Both the position numbers and the translations under genes were made by a program. DNA of 15,210 bases from Megamonas sp. UBA1792 (GTDB lineage Bacteria; Bacillota_C; Negativicutes; Selenomonadales; Selenomonadaceae): contig DCFY01000149.1 in the NCBI GenBank assembly GCA_002315155.1, forward strand, positions 1 to 15,210, in the 5' to 3' direction. The notes under the pieces were generated by a model that did no database searches, was not told the origin of the DNA, and saw only the letters and a list, made by a program, of their open reading frames with translations. Positions 1-6,336 of the stretch are shown in pieces; the first letter of the stretch is position 1; every line of letters starts with the position of its first letter.

Positions 1-213
1 GAAGAAAATAAAGCAGCAGATGTTATTCGCAAGGTATGTCAGGCAATGGAAGAAAAAGGATATAGTCCGATAAACCAGCTGGTTGGCTACCTTCTTTCTG
101 GAGATCCTGCTTATGTGACGAGCCATAACGATGCTAGGAATATGATTCGTAAGTTGGAACGGGATGAGCTTTTAGAAGAATTAATACGTTCCTATCTGGA
201 AAATAATAAATAA
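1..213 (+). CDS. ireB: IreB / UPF0297 family regulator, 3' part only
   Basis: The window opens inside this gene, in frame 1. Seventy residues can be read before the TAA at 211-213. Recognisable stretches are [20 protein letters not shown], then [20 protein letters not shown], then a basic/acidic helix ending in ENNK. These are hallmarks of UPF0297 (B. subtilis YrzL, Enterococcus IreB). The family is usually about 85-90 residues, so roughly 15-20 N-terminal residues lie outside the window. In Enterococcus faecalis, IreB is a small dimeric cytosolic protein phosphorylated by the PASTA Ser/Thr kinase IreK, and it affects cephalosporin tolerance. That role is family knowledge and is not shown here. 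It sits 11 nt before ruvX, the conserved alaS-ireB-ruvX order of Bacillota, so the two are probably cotranscribed from a promoter upstream. Confidence 0.93.
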   Translation, partial: EENKAADVIRKVCQAMEEKGYSPINQLVGYLLSGDPAYVTSHNDARNMIRKLERDELLEELIRSYLENNK

Positions 214-224
214 GTGAGGGAATT

Positions 225-638
225 ATGCAAATATTAGCTTTGGATGTTGGTGATCGTACGGTTGGTATTGCAGCAAGTGATGCACTTATGTTTACAGCGC
301 AGGGCGTTGAAACGATTCGCCGTACATCTTTACAAAATGACCTGAATCGTCTCAGGGAACTTATGAAGCAGTATGAGACAGATACTCTTGTCGTGGGATT
401 ACCTAAGAATATGGATGGGACGCAGGGTGAACGTTGTGATATTGTTCGGGCATTTGTTGAGGAAATAAAGAATTTTATAGATGGTACAAAAATTATTTTT
501 TGGGATGAGCGTTTATCGACTGTTGCAGCAGCAAAGTCACTTATTGCAGCAGATGTAAGTCGGGCAAAGCGCAAGAAGGTCATTGATAAGATGGCAGCGG
601 TATTTATTTTACAGGGTTATTTAGACAGTCGGGCATAG
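225..638 (+). CDS. ruvX: RuvX/YqgF family RNase H-fold nuclease (pre-16S rRNA processing)
   Basis: This 137-residue protein matches the usual family length of about 138. It carries the RNase H-fold signature DVGDRTVGIAASD (residues 7-19, Asp7 catalytic), the loop VVGLPKNMDGTQGE (56-69), WDERLST (93-99, with Asp94/Glu95) and a C-terminal KKVIDKMAAVFILQGYLD with Asp121. The E. coli member YqgF is linked to 5'-end maturation of 16S rRNA. The alternative name, putative Holliday junction resolvase, comes from its structural similarity to RuvC. The start is the ATG after GTGAGGG (214-220) with 4 nt spacing, 11 nt after ireB. The next gene has its own promoter immediately after this stop, so the ireB-ruvX transcript may end or read through there. 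No clear terminator with a U-tract is visible. Confidence 0.95.
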   Translation: MQILALDVGDRTVGIAASDALMFTAQGVETIRRTSLQNDLNRLRELMKQYETDTLVVGLPKNMDGTQGERCDIVRAFVEEIKNFIDGTKIIFWDERLSTVAAAKSLIAADVSRAKRKKVIDKMAAVFILQGYLDSRA

Positions 639-668
639 TTGACAAGGAGCTTTATTGTAAGCTACAAT
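639..668 (+). promoter_or_regulatory. Sigma-A-type promoter for the DUF1292 gene
   Basis: A perfect -35 box, TTGACA (639-644), lies 18 nt from a near-perfect -10 box, TACAAT (663-668). The T of the -35 is one base after the final G of the ruvX stop. Predicted initiation near 675 gives a leader of about 45 nt with the ribosome binding site GAGGTGA at 708-714. An inverted repeat covers the spacer and the -10 (listed separately), so this promoter is likely regulated. Confidence 0.75.
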
Positions 669-672
669 AAAG
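650..672. repeat. Perfect 10-bp inverted repeat over the -10 region (candidate operator)
   Basis: CTTTATTGTA (650-659) and TACAATAAAG (663-672) are exact reverse complements separated by AGC. The right arm contains the whole -10 hexamer, the classic position for a repressor operator. It is AT-rich and no U-tract follows, so it is a poor terminator. I cannot match it to a known operator consensus with confidence. Confidence 0.7.
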
Positions 673-720
673 TCAATGCAAGTAGTTTGAAAACCAAATA
701 ATAAGAAGAGGTGACGTATA

Positions 721-1074
721 GTGACGGATAAAGAAAAAGAAGCACTTGATGATGAAGAAATGGTTGTTGTAATGACAGATGATAAGGGTAATGAATTCTA
801 TTATCACGAAGAAATGATTATTCCTGTAGGTGAAGATAAGTATGCTTTGCTGATTGGTGTCCATGATGAAGAAGAAGCGGAACATGAACATGAACAGGGT
901 TGTGGTTGTGGCTGTGAAGACGATGATGAAGATGTTCTCATTGCTAAGATCGTCAAAAACGAAGACGGTGAAGAAGAATATATAGATCCTACAGATGAAG
1001 AGTTTGAGGCTGTTCAGAAGGCATATGATGCGATCATGGACGAAGAAGAAGCAAAAGCGGAAGAAAAAGAATAG
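721..1074 (+). CDS. DUF1292 family acidic protein with His/Cys cluster (YrzB-like)
   Basis: This 117-residue, very acidic cytosolic protein starts at GTG 721 after GAGGTGA (708-714, 6 nt spacing). The N-terminal half has the DUF1292 pattern: VVVMTDDKGNEFYYHEEMII (15-34), then GEDKYALLIGVHDEEEAE (37-54), and after an insert DVLIAKIVKNEDGEEEYIDP (71-90). B. subtilis YrzB is the counterpart at the same place in the ireB-ruvX-yrzB-mltG cluster. The insert contains His55, His57 and Cys61, Cys63, Cys65, in the strings HEHEQ and CGCGC, flanked by a run of Asp/Glu. This could bind a metal ion, an inference from residue content only. The function of the family is unknown. The gene has its own promoter upstream and a terminator downstream, so it can be expressed independently of its neighbours. 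Confidence 0.88.
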   Translation: MTDKEKEALDDEEMVVVMTDDKGNEFYYHEEMIIPVGEDKYALLIGVHDEEEAEHEHEQGCGCGCEDDDEDVLIAKIVKNEDGEEEYIDPTDEEFEAVQKAYDAIMDEEEAKAEEKE

Positions 1075-1086
1075 AGCTAGAACATT

Positions 1087-1119
1087 GCTGTTGCCTGTCA
1101 TGCAGGTGACAGCTTTTTT
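1087..1119 (+). terminator. Rho-independent terminator after the DUF1292 gene
   Basis: GCTGTTGCCTG (1087-1097) pairs with CAGGTGACAGC (1103-1113), giving an 11-bp stem with two adjacent G-U wobbles and a 5-nt loop. Six T follow (1114-1119). It begins 12 nt after the DUF1292 stop codon. Confidence 0.88.
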
Positions 1120-1122
1120 GTG

Positions 1123-1151
1123 TTGTAATTTTTCGGGGTTTTTCGTATAAT
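1123..1151 (+). promoter_or_regulatory. Sigma-A-type promoter for the mltG operon
   Basis: TTGTAA (1123-1128) lies 17 nt from a perfect TATAAT (1146-1151). It follows directly on the preceding terminator, so mltG and the genes behind it start a new transcription unit. Predicted initiation near 1158 leaves a very short leader before mltG, which bears on which start codon is used. Confidence 0.7.
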
Positions 1152-1173
1152 AAAATGATACTTGAATGAGGAG

Positions 1174-2217
1174 ATGTTTATTATTTTACCTGAATTGAAG
1201 GGGAATCGGCAGATATCTAAATGGGTTGTCATTGGGAGCTTGCTGTTTTTGGTTACAGTCATCTTTGTTTACGGTTGTATAAACAAAGATAATGTGCACA
1301 ATGTAATAGAAACTGCTGGAAGTAGTGCAAAAGTGCACATTCGTGTAAAACCGGGTATGGCAGCTGGACAAATCGGTGAGATGCTGCAGGAACATCAGGT
1401 CATTAGCAGCAAGTATACGTTTTGGTTCATGGCAAAACTGAATGGATTCGACAGCAAATTCAAGACGGGTGACTATGTGTTTGGTCATCATATGGATAGT
1501 CGTACGGTACTTACAATGCTTGTAGAAGGGCAAATATCAACGCTTCAGGTTACGATACCGGAAGGCTATAATATTCGTCAGATTGCGCAGCTGTTGGATG
1601 AGGATGGCGTCGTTTATAAAAAAGATTTTTTAAAGGAAGCAGAAAAATTTGCACCATACGATTATATGATAGCAAATTCAAAGGCGGATTATCGTGCGGA
1701 AGGTTTTTTGTTTCCCGATACCTATGAAATTGGAAAAGATTTTTCGGCGGACGATATTATGGAACTTATGGCAAAGCAATTTGATCAGAAACTTACCGTT
1801 GAAATGCGGGAAAGGGCAGCAGAGATGAATCTTTCAATTTATGATCTTGTGACACTTGCTTCTCTTGTTGAAAAAGAAGCGAAATTTGATGAAGATCGTC
1901 CAATTATTGCACAGGTGTTTTTTAGTCGTCTGCGTATTGGGATGCCACTGCAGTCGGATACGACAATACAATATCTTCTTGATAAGCCAAAGGTAAATGT
2001 GACTGTGCAGGATACAAAGATGGAATCGCCATATAATACATATCAGAATAGAGGATTGCCGCCGGGACCGATTGCCAATCCGGGAATTGCTTCAATAAAG
2101 GCAGTACTTTATCCGGCAGATACTGATTATCTTTATTTTGTTGCCGATAGTGAGGGGCACAATCATTACAGCCAAACATATGAAGGTCATTTAGCAGAAG
2201 TAAGTAAGGTGGAATAA
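1174..2217 (+). CDS. mltG: Endolytic murein transglycosylase MltG (YceG-like)
   Basis: MltG is a membrane-anchored lytic transglycosylase that cuts nascent peptidoglycan strands and limits glycan chain length. From ATG 1174 it has 347 residues, typical for the family. A short cytosolic N-terminus precedes one transmembrane segment (about 17-35). A LysM-like region follows (about 55-120), then the YceG catalytic domain with LFPDTYE (179-185), LASLVEKEA (228-236, Glu233 being the predicted catalytic acid) and RGLPPGPIANPG (293-304). The start is uncertain. An in-frame TTG at 1162 has no ribosome binding site and would be almost leaderless. ATG 1174 directly abuts GAGGAG (1168-1173). An ATT at 1180 would sit at ideal spacing from it. 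All options keep the membrane segment. trmR follows after 1 nt. Confidence 0.94.
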   Translation: MFIILPELKGNRQISKWVVIGSLLFLVTVIFVYGCINKDNVHNVIETAGSSAKVHIRVKPGMAAGQIGEMLQEHQVISSKYTFWFMAKLNGFDSKFKTGDYVFGHHMDSRTVLTMLVEGQISTLQVTIPEGYNIRQIAQLLDEDGVVYKKDFLKEAEKFAPYDYMIANSKADYRAEGFLFPDTYEIGKDFSADDIMELMAKQFDQKLTVEMRERAAEMNLSIYDLVTLASLVEKEAKFDEDRPIIAQVFFSRLRIGMPLQSDTTIQYLLDKPKVNVTVQDTKMESPYNTYQNRGLPPGPIANPGIASIKAVLYPADTDYLYFVADSEGHNHYSQTYEGHLAEVSKVE

Positions 2218-2218
2218 T

Positions 2219-2815
2219 ATGGAAGTGTTATTAGAAGAGATGGAGGAGTATGCAGCGGAGCATCATATTCCAATTATAAATAAAAATGGCAGGGGGGTGC
2301 TTGTTGAGACGGTTAGCGAGGCGCAACCGCAGCGTGTACTTGAAATAGGGACTGCAATCGGTTATTCGTCATTGCTTATAGCTCAGGAAGCAGCGAGTGA
2401 TGTTGCGATCGTGACTTTGGAACTCGATGAGGAGCGCGCAGCGACAGCTATTGACTTTATTGCACGTTCACCGTTTTCAACACAGATTCATATTTTGCTC
2501 GGTGATGCTGGTGAAAGTCTTGTCGGATTGCAAGGCCCTTTTGATCTTGTATTTATAGATGCAGCGAAGGGACAATATCCGGATTATTTCCGCAAGGTAC
2601 TGCCGATTTTGGCAGAGAATGGTGTTATTATTGCGGATAATGTTCTTTTTCGTGGCTATGTTCGTGGAACTGAGGAATCGCCGCGCCGTTATAAGACAAT
2701 TGTGAAGCGACTCAGAGAGTATATAGAAATGGCAGAGAAGACGCCGGGATTTACAACAGAAATTTATGAAAACGGAGATGGTCTGGCTGTTTCCAAGAGG
2801 AGAAAGAATGATTAA
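2219..2815 (+). CDS. trmR: SAM-dependent O-methyltransferase, probable tRNA 5-hydroxyuridine methyltransferase TrmR
   Basis: This 198-residue class I methyltransferase is of the O-methyltransferase family 3 / COG4122 type. The SAM-binding motif I is VLEIGTAIGYSSLLIA (40-55). An acidic residue of motif II lies in LELDEERAATA (67-77), FIDAAKGQYPDYF (112-124) holds the catalytic/metal-binding Asp, and IIADNVLFRGYV (137-148) follows. The B. subtilis gene at the same position, yrrM (TrmR), methylates 5-hydroxyuridine to 5-methoxyuridine at wobble position 34 of tRNAs. Placement immediately before a U32 gene, as in B. subtilis, supports that role over a small-molecule methyltransferase, but substrate identity is inferred from family and context. 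The ribosome binding site AAGGTGGA (2206-2213) lies inside the mltG end. The gene overlaps trhP by 8 nt, so translation is probably coupled. Confidence 0.88.
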   Translation: MEVLLEEMEEYAAEHHIPIINKNGRGVLVETVSEAQPQRVLEIGTAIGYSSLLIAQEAASDVAIVTLELDEERAATAIDFIARSPFSTQIHILLGDAGESLVGLQGPFDLVFIDAAKGQYPDYFRKVLPILAENGVIIADNVLFRGYVRGTEESPRRYKTIVKRLREYIEMAEKTPGFTTEIYENGDGLAVSKRRKND

Positions 2816-4031
2816 AAAACCAGAACTACTTGCACCGGCAGGAACTCCGGAAAAATTAAAGATGGCTCTTCTCTATGGTGCAGATGCGGTCTATCTTGGA
2901 GGAAAAGCTTTTGGATTGCGTGCTTTTGGTGGGAATTTTGGACAGCAAGAGCTCAGAGAAAGTGTAGTGTTTGCTCATAGCCTGAATAAGAAAGTATATG
3001 TGACGGTAAATATTTTTCCGCATAACAGCGATCTGGTAGAGCTGCCGGAATACTTGAAATATCTTAATGAGATACATGTAGATGCATTGCTTATTGCCGA
3101 TTTTGGCGTTTTCGATATGGCGCGGGAAATTATACCTAGCATGGAGCTGCATATCAGTACACAGGCGAATAATACGAATTGGGCAGCTGTGAATGCCTGG
3201 CAAAAAATTGGCGCGAAGCGTGTTGTGCTGGCGCGAGAAATGTCACTGGAAGAAATCTGTGAGATTCGTCAGAAATGTTCAGTGGATATTGAGATGTTTG
3301 TTCATGGCGCAATGTGCATCTCTTATTCGGGTCGCTGTCTCATGAGTAATTATTTTACAGGTCGCGATGCAAATCGTGGAAGCTGTGCACAGCCTTGCCG
3401 TTGGAAATACAGCCTGGTTGAGGAAAAACGCCCAGGCCAGTATTTTCCGGTTGAAGAAGATGAACGTGGCACATATATATTTAATTCAAAGGATATGTGC
3501 CTTTTGCCGTATATTGCTGATGTCATTGACAGTGGCGTAGACAGCCTGAAAATTGAAGGCCGGATGAAGAGTGTTCACTATACAGCAAGTATTGTCAAAG
3601 TATATCGTGCAGCAATTGACAGTTATTGTGGGGACCCTGAACATTTTTCACTGCAGCCACAATGGCTGGCTGAACTGGATAAAGTATCCCATCGCGCTTA
3701 TACGACAGGTTTTTATTTTAATAAGCCGACACAGAATGATCAGATTTATGGGAATTCGTCGTATCTGCAGACTTCGGATTTTATTGGACTTGTGCTCAGC
3801 TATGATGATGAGACGGGCTATGCAACAGTCGAGCAGCGCAACAATATGAAGGTGGGACAGGAAGTCGAGGTGTTTCAGCCGACAGGACCGCTTTTTCGTC
3901 AGAAGCTTAGTGATATGCTGGATGAGGACGGTACAGCTATCAATGTAGCACCACATGCACAACAAATTATCAGGATTCGTATGGAACAGCCTGTAGAGGA
4001 AAATGCTATTCTTCGACGGGATGCAGAATAA
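2808..4031 (+). CDS. trhP: Peptidase U32 family protein, probable tRNA U34 hydroxylation protein TrhP
   Basis: This 407-residue U32 protein opens with ELLAPAGTPEKLKMALLYGA (6-25), then DAVYLGGKAFGLRA (26-39), the TIM-barrel-like U32 start. The U32 signature is complete at 162-180, from EMF to CLMS, with Cys170 and Cys177. SCAQPCRW (192-199) supplies Cys193 and Cys197, and SKDMCLL adds Cys231. These cysteines fit an iron-sulfur cluster of the kind proposed for TrhP/RlhA. A C-terminal beta domain (about 325-395) completes the YrrO-like architecture. In bacteria TrhP uses prephenate-dependent chemistry to form 5-hydroxyuridine at tRNA position 34, the substrate of TrmR encoded just upstream. I chose ATG 2808, preceded by AGAGGAG (2796-2802, 5 nt), over an upstream ATG at 2766 lying deep in trmR. 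B. subtilis has two such genes (yrrN, yrrO), but only one is present here. Older annotations would call it a collagenase-like protease. Confidence 0.9.
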   Translation: MIKKPELLAPAGTPEKLKMALLYGADAVYLGGKAFGLRAFGGNFGQQELRESVVFAHSLNKKVYVTVNIFPHNSDLVELPEYLKYLNEIHVDALLIADFGVFDMAREIIPSMELHISTQANNTNWAAVNAWQKIGAKRVVLAREMSLEEICEIRQKCSVDIEMFVHGAMCISYSGRCLMSNYFTGRDANRGSCAQPCRWKYSLVEEKRPGQYFPVEEDERGTYIFNSKDMCLLPYIADVIDSGVDSLKIEGRMKSVHYTASIVKVYRAAIDSYCGDPEHFSLQPQWLAELDKVSHRAYTTGFYFNKPTQNDQIYGNSSYLQTSDFIGLVLSYDDETGYATVEQRNNMKVGQEVEVFQPTGPLFRQKLSDMLDEDGTAINVAPHAQQIIRIRMEQPVEENAILRRDAE

Positions 4032-4057
4032 AATATTTTCAAAGGCGGTGTTTTATA

Positions 4058-4342
4058 ATGCAACAGGATTTGATGAGATACTTTGGCAGAGCTTCGGGTA
4101 GTGTACAGGGCGTTGGATTTCGTTATTTTGTACAAAAAAATGCGATCAAGATGAATGTAACGGGCTGGGTTCGCAACATGGAGGACAGTACGGTTACGAT
4201 GGAATTGCAGGGGACGGAAGCAGATATTAATGTCCTTACAGAGCGCATTCGGGCAGGATCATTTTTTATCAAGGTCAGGGAACTTTTATTAAAAAAGATT
4301 GAAGTTATTGCAGATGATAAGGGATTTAGCATTCGTAATTGA
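4058..4342 (+). CDS. acyP: Acylphosphatase
   Basis: This 94-residue protein has the size and motifs of acylphosphatases, small cytosolic enzymes that hydrolyse carboxyl-phosphate mixed anhydrides such as acetyl phosphate or 1,3-bisphosphoglycerate. The phosphate-binding loop is SGSVQGVGFRYFV (13-25), with catalytic Arg22. GWVRNMEDSTV (36-46) carries the catalytic Asn40. The C-terminus has the expected GFSI strand. The catalytic Arg and Asn are both intact, so an active enzyme is expected. The start ATG is preceded by AAAGGCGG (4041-4048) at 9 nt. The gene lies 26 nt after trhP with no promoter between, so it is probably cotranscribed. Its physiological substrate cannot be read from the sequence. 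Confidence 0.95.
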   Translation: MQQDLMRYFGRASGSVQGVGFRYFVQKNAIKMNVTGWVRNMEDSTVTMELQGTEADINVLTERIRAGSFFIKVRELLLKKIEVIADDKGFSIRN

Positions 4343-4461
4343 AGTAACCGGTACAATCATAAGGGGAAATGTAGAGGAAGGACGTGCATTTATTGAAAAA
4401 ATTCTTGTATTGCATGACCAAATTTGAATTTGCTGAAGTCGTACTGCGTAAAATGAAATAA
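4314..4461 (+). other. Inter-gene segment with two overlapping micro-ORFs (possible frameshifted small gene)
   Basis: Between acyP and pepP there is a 133-nt gap, unusually long for this operon. Two short frames fill it. The first runs 4314-4427 (ATG, 37 residues, beginning MIRDLAFVIEVTGTII and containing NVEEGRAFIEKILVLHD), overlapping the end of acyP. The second runs 4384-4461 (GTG, 25 residues, ending KFEFAEVVLRKMK), preceded by AGAGGAAGG (4373-4381, though only 2 nt of spacing), and its TAA adjoins the pepP ribosome binding site. Dropping a single A at 4422 would join them into a 48-residue frame. Codon choice resembles the neighbours (GAA, AAA, CGT, GCA, CTT). I recognise no family. It could be a real small protein, a decayed gene, or chance. 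Confidence 0.25.
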
Positions 4462-4475
4462 GGAGGTATTCTTTT

Positions 4476-5549
4476 ATGTCTACACGAATAGCAAGGCTGC
4501 AGGGTTTTTTAAAAGAAAAAAAGCTGGATGCTGTTGTGATTAATAAACTGGAAAACTTACAGTATTTCAGTGGGTTTACAGGTGATGACACAATAATTGT
4601 TGTTTCTTCCGAGGAAGCGAATCTTATTACGGATTTTCGGTATACTGAGCAGGCTGGTCAGCAGGCGGAAGGGTTTACGATCGTTGAGCAAACGCATGGA
4701 TTGTTGAAAAAGACCGCTGAGGTTTTGCAGAAATCCAAAGCAAAAAAAATCGGCTTTGAGGGTAATGCGCTTACATATGATGATTTTAAATTATTGCAGG
4801 GATTTTTGCCAGATGCTTTGCTTGACTTTTCGGTAAAACTTGATGTGCTGCGCATGATTAAAGATGCAGATGAAATTAGTTGCATTAGGAAGGCTGTATC
4901 TATTAGTGACGCAGCCTTTAGTCATATTCTTACATTTCTTCGTCCTGGTATCCGGGAAATTGATGTAGCAGCTGAACTTGAAGATTACATGCGAAGGCTT
5001 GGTTCAGAACGTCCGGCCTTTACGACAATTGTCGCATCAGGCGTGCGGGGAAGTTTACCTCATGGAGTTGCAACAGAAAAGTTGATTGTTAACGGAGAAT
5101 TTGTTACAATGGACTATGGTGCTGTGTATAAAGGATATCATTCTGATATTACACGTACTGTGTGCGTAGGTCATGCCGATGAAAAACAACGTGAAATCTA
5201 TGCGCTTGTTTTAAAAGCACAGCTTCTTGGGGTAGAAAATATTCAGGTTGGCAGTGCAGGCAAAGCGGTTGATGCAAAAGTGCGTGATTTATTTGCATTA
5301 GCAGGCTATGGAAAATATTTTGGCCATGGACTGGGACATAGCCTGGGTCTTGAGATTCATGAAGAGCCTCGGCTTTCACCATCAAGTACATGCGAGCAAC
5401 TTGTTCCTGGTATGCTGATTACCGTTGAGCCTGGGCTTTATTTACCGGGCTGGGGCGGGTTGCGGATCGAAGATACTGTTTTGGTTACTGCTGAAGGCGG
5501 TGAGCCGCTGACACAGAGCAGTAAACAGTTAATAGAAATATATAAATAA
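4476..5549 (+). CDS. pepP: M24 family Xaa-Pro aminopeptidase
   Basis: This 357-residue cytosolic metallopeptidase removes the N-terminal residue ahead of proline and contributes to peptide turnover. The N-terminal creatinase-like domain spans about 1-125. The C-terminal pita-bread domain carries all five metal ligands of the M24 family: Asp213 in [10 protein letters not shown], Asp224 in [11 protein letters not shown], His288 in [16 protein letters not shown], Glu318 in TVEPGLY and Glu332 in [10 protein letters not shown]. It matches YqhT-type short Xaa-Pro peptidases (about 355 residues), which lie immediately upstream of efp in B. subtilis as here. A strong ribosome binding site, GGAGGT (4462-4467), sits 8 nt before ATG. 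efp begins 32 nt downstream with no terminator between, so the two are likely cotranscribed. The symbol pepP is used loosely, since several names exist for this family. Confidence 0.94.
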   Translation: MSTRIARLQGFLKEKKLDAVVINKLENLQYFSGFTGDDTIIVVSSEEANLITDFRYTEQAGQQAEGFTIVEQTHGLLKKTAEVLQKSKAKKIGFEGNALTYDDFKLLQGFLPDALLDFSVKLDVLRMIKDADEISCIRKAVSISDAAFSHILTFLRPGIREIDVAAELEDYMRRLGSERPAFTTIVASGVRGSLPHGVATEKLIVNGEFVTMDYGAVYKGYHSDITRTVCVGHADEKQREIYALVLKAQLLGVENIQVGSAGKAVDAKVRDLFALAGYGKYFGHGLGHSLGLEIHEEPRLSPSSTCEQLVPGMLITVEPGLYLPGWGGLRIEDTVLVTAEGGEPLTQSSKQLIEIYK

Positions 5550-5581
5550 TTTCCAATAGGATTAATGGAGGGCGTAACTTA

Positions 5582-6139
5582 ATGATTTCTAGTACAGATT
5601 TTCGTACAGGTTTGACCATTGAATATGATAATGGGGTATGGCAGATAGTTGAATTCCAGCATGTAAAGCCAGGTAAAGGGGCTGCATTCGTCAGAACAAA
5701 GATTAAAAATGTTGAAACAGGTGCAGTTGTTGAACGTACATTTAATCCAAATGAAAAAATGCCTGCAGCACATATTGATTCACGTGAGATGCAATATCTT
5801 TATGAAACAGACGGCATTTATACTTTTATGGATAATGAAACATATGAGCAGTCTGAGCTTTCAAAAGATCAGCTGGGAGATGCGCTGAATTATCTTAAAG
5901 AAAATATGGATATTAATCTTCAGGTTTACAAAGAAAAGATTATTGGTCTTGCATTACCGAATTCTGTCAATTTGAAAGTAACCGAATGTGAGCCGAGTGT
6001 CAAGGGTGATACAGCGACTGGCGCGACAAAAATGGCTACGGTAGAAACAGGATACACTGTACGTGTTCCACTCTTTATCAACGAAGGTGATGTGCTTCGT
6101 ATTGATACGCGTACGGGTAATTACGTCGAAAGAGCATAA
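5582..6139 (+). CDS. efp: Translation elongation factor P
   Basis: EF-P binds between the P and E sites and rescues ribosomes stalled on consecutive prolines. At 185 residues it has the standard three-domain length: a KOW-like N-domain (about 1-65) and two OB domains. The tip loop [13 protein letters not shown] (29-41) carries Lys32, the residue post-translationally modified in many bacteria. The local motif resembles the B. subtilis type, which is modified with 5-aminopentanol, but no modification enzyme gene is in this window. The C-terminal [10 protein letters not shown] is the expected family ending. The start has ATGGAGGGC (5566-5574) 7 nt upstream. It is the last gene before a strong terminator. 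MltG in the same operon contains a PPGP stretch, a possible EF-P client. Confidence 0.97.
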   Translation: MISSTDFRTGLTIEYDNGVWQIVEFQHVKPGKGAAFVRTKIKNVETGAVVERTFNPNEKMPAAHIDSREMQYLYETDGIYTFMDNETYEQSELSKDQLGDALNYLKENMDINLQVYKEKIIGLALPNSVNLKVTECEPSVKGDTATGATKMATVETGYTVRVPLFINEGDVLRIDTRTGNYVERA

Positions 6140-6149
6140 AGATAAGTAT

Positions 6150-6191
6150 AAAAATCCGCTGCAGGAGAGAAATCAGCAGCGGATTTTTTTT
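6150..6191 (+). terminator. Rho-independent terminator after efp
   Basis: AAAAATCCGCTGC (6150-6162) pairs perfectly with GCAGCGGATTTTT (6176-6188) around a 13-nt loop, with a run of eight T at 6184-6191. It starts 10 nt after the efp stop. The A-run/T-run symmetry would also allow some function on the opposite strand, but no converging gene is present. Confidence 0.93.
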
Positions 6192-6287
6192 ATGGATTGC
6201 AGGAATTATAGGAAATGACCACGAATTTACTTTTATAGTTAATAAAGAAGGGCTGTATGTTTTTTACAAGAATATGTATATTTAAAA

Positions 6288-6316
6288 TTGTATATTCGTT
6301 GTTTGTTTGTTATAAT
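6288..6316 (+). promoter_or_regulatory. Promoter for the asp23-amaP operon
   Basis: A perfect TATAAT (6311-6316) with an extended -10 TG at 6308-6309 lies 17 nt from a weak -35, TTGTAT (6288-6293). It is the only good promoter between the efp terminator and asp23. Predicted initiation near 6323 falls at the start of the right arm of an inverted repeat. Confidence 0.72.
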
Positions 6317-6336
6317 CTAACTAACAAATAAACAAC
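6298..6336. repeat. 14-bp inverted repeat flanking the -10 of the asp23 promoter
   Basis: GTTGTTTGTTTGTT (6298-6311) and AACAAATAAACAAC (6323-6336) are reverse complements with one mismatch, separated by 11 nt that hold most of the -10 box. The left arm also contains a short GTTT direct repeat. The position suits an operator. In RNA the transcript would start around the right arm, so a transcript hairpin is unlikely. I cannot assign it to a known regulator. Confidence 0.6.

Noticed and set aside
134..583. Long reverse-strand open frames, here and opposite acidic or low-GC genes such as 673-1101 and 11286-11798
   Set aside because: They lie antisense to well-supported genes, lack ribosome binding sites and show low-complexity or Cys/His-rich translations typical of shadow frames.
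650..672. Inverted repeat after ruvX as a Rho-independent terminator
   Set aside because: The stem is AT-rich, the loop is 3 nt and no T-run follows. The right arm is the -10 box of a strong promoter, so an operator is the better reading.
1145..1161. Imperfect palindrome around the mltG -10 box (GTATAAT / ATGATAC)
   Set aside because: There is an internal mismatch and the arms are pure AT-type sequence. This is easily expected by chance around a -10 hexamer.
2766..2807. Upstream ATG extending trhP by 14 residues
   Set aside because: The extension lies wholly within trmR, has no ribosome binding site and does not resemble the U32 N-terminus. ATG 2808 has AGAGGAG at 5 nt.
4424..4454. Possible promoter for pepP (TTGAAT, TAAAAT)
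   Set aside because: The spacer is 19 nt and initiation would fall on the pepP ribosome binding site. The match is too weak to claim.
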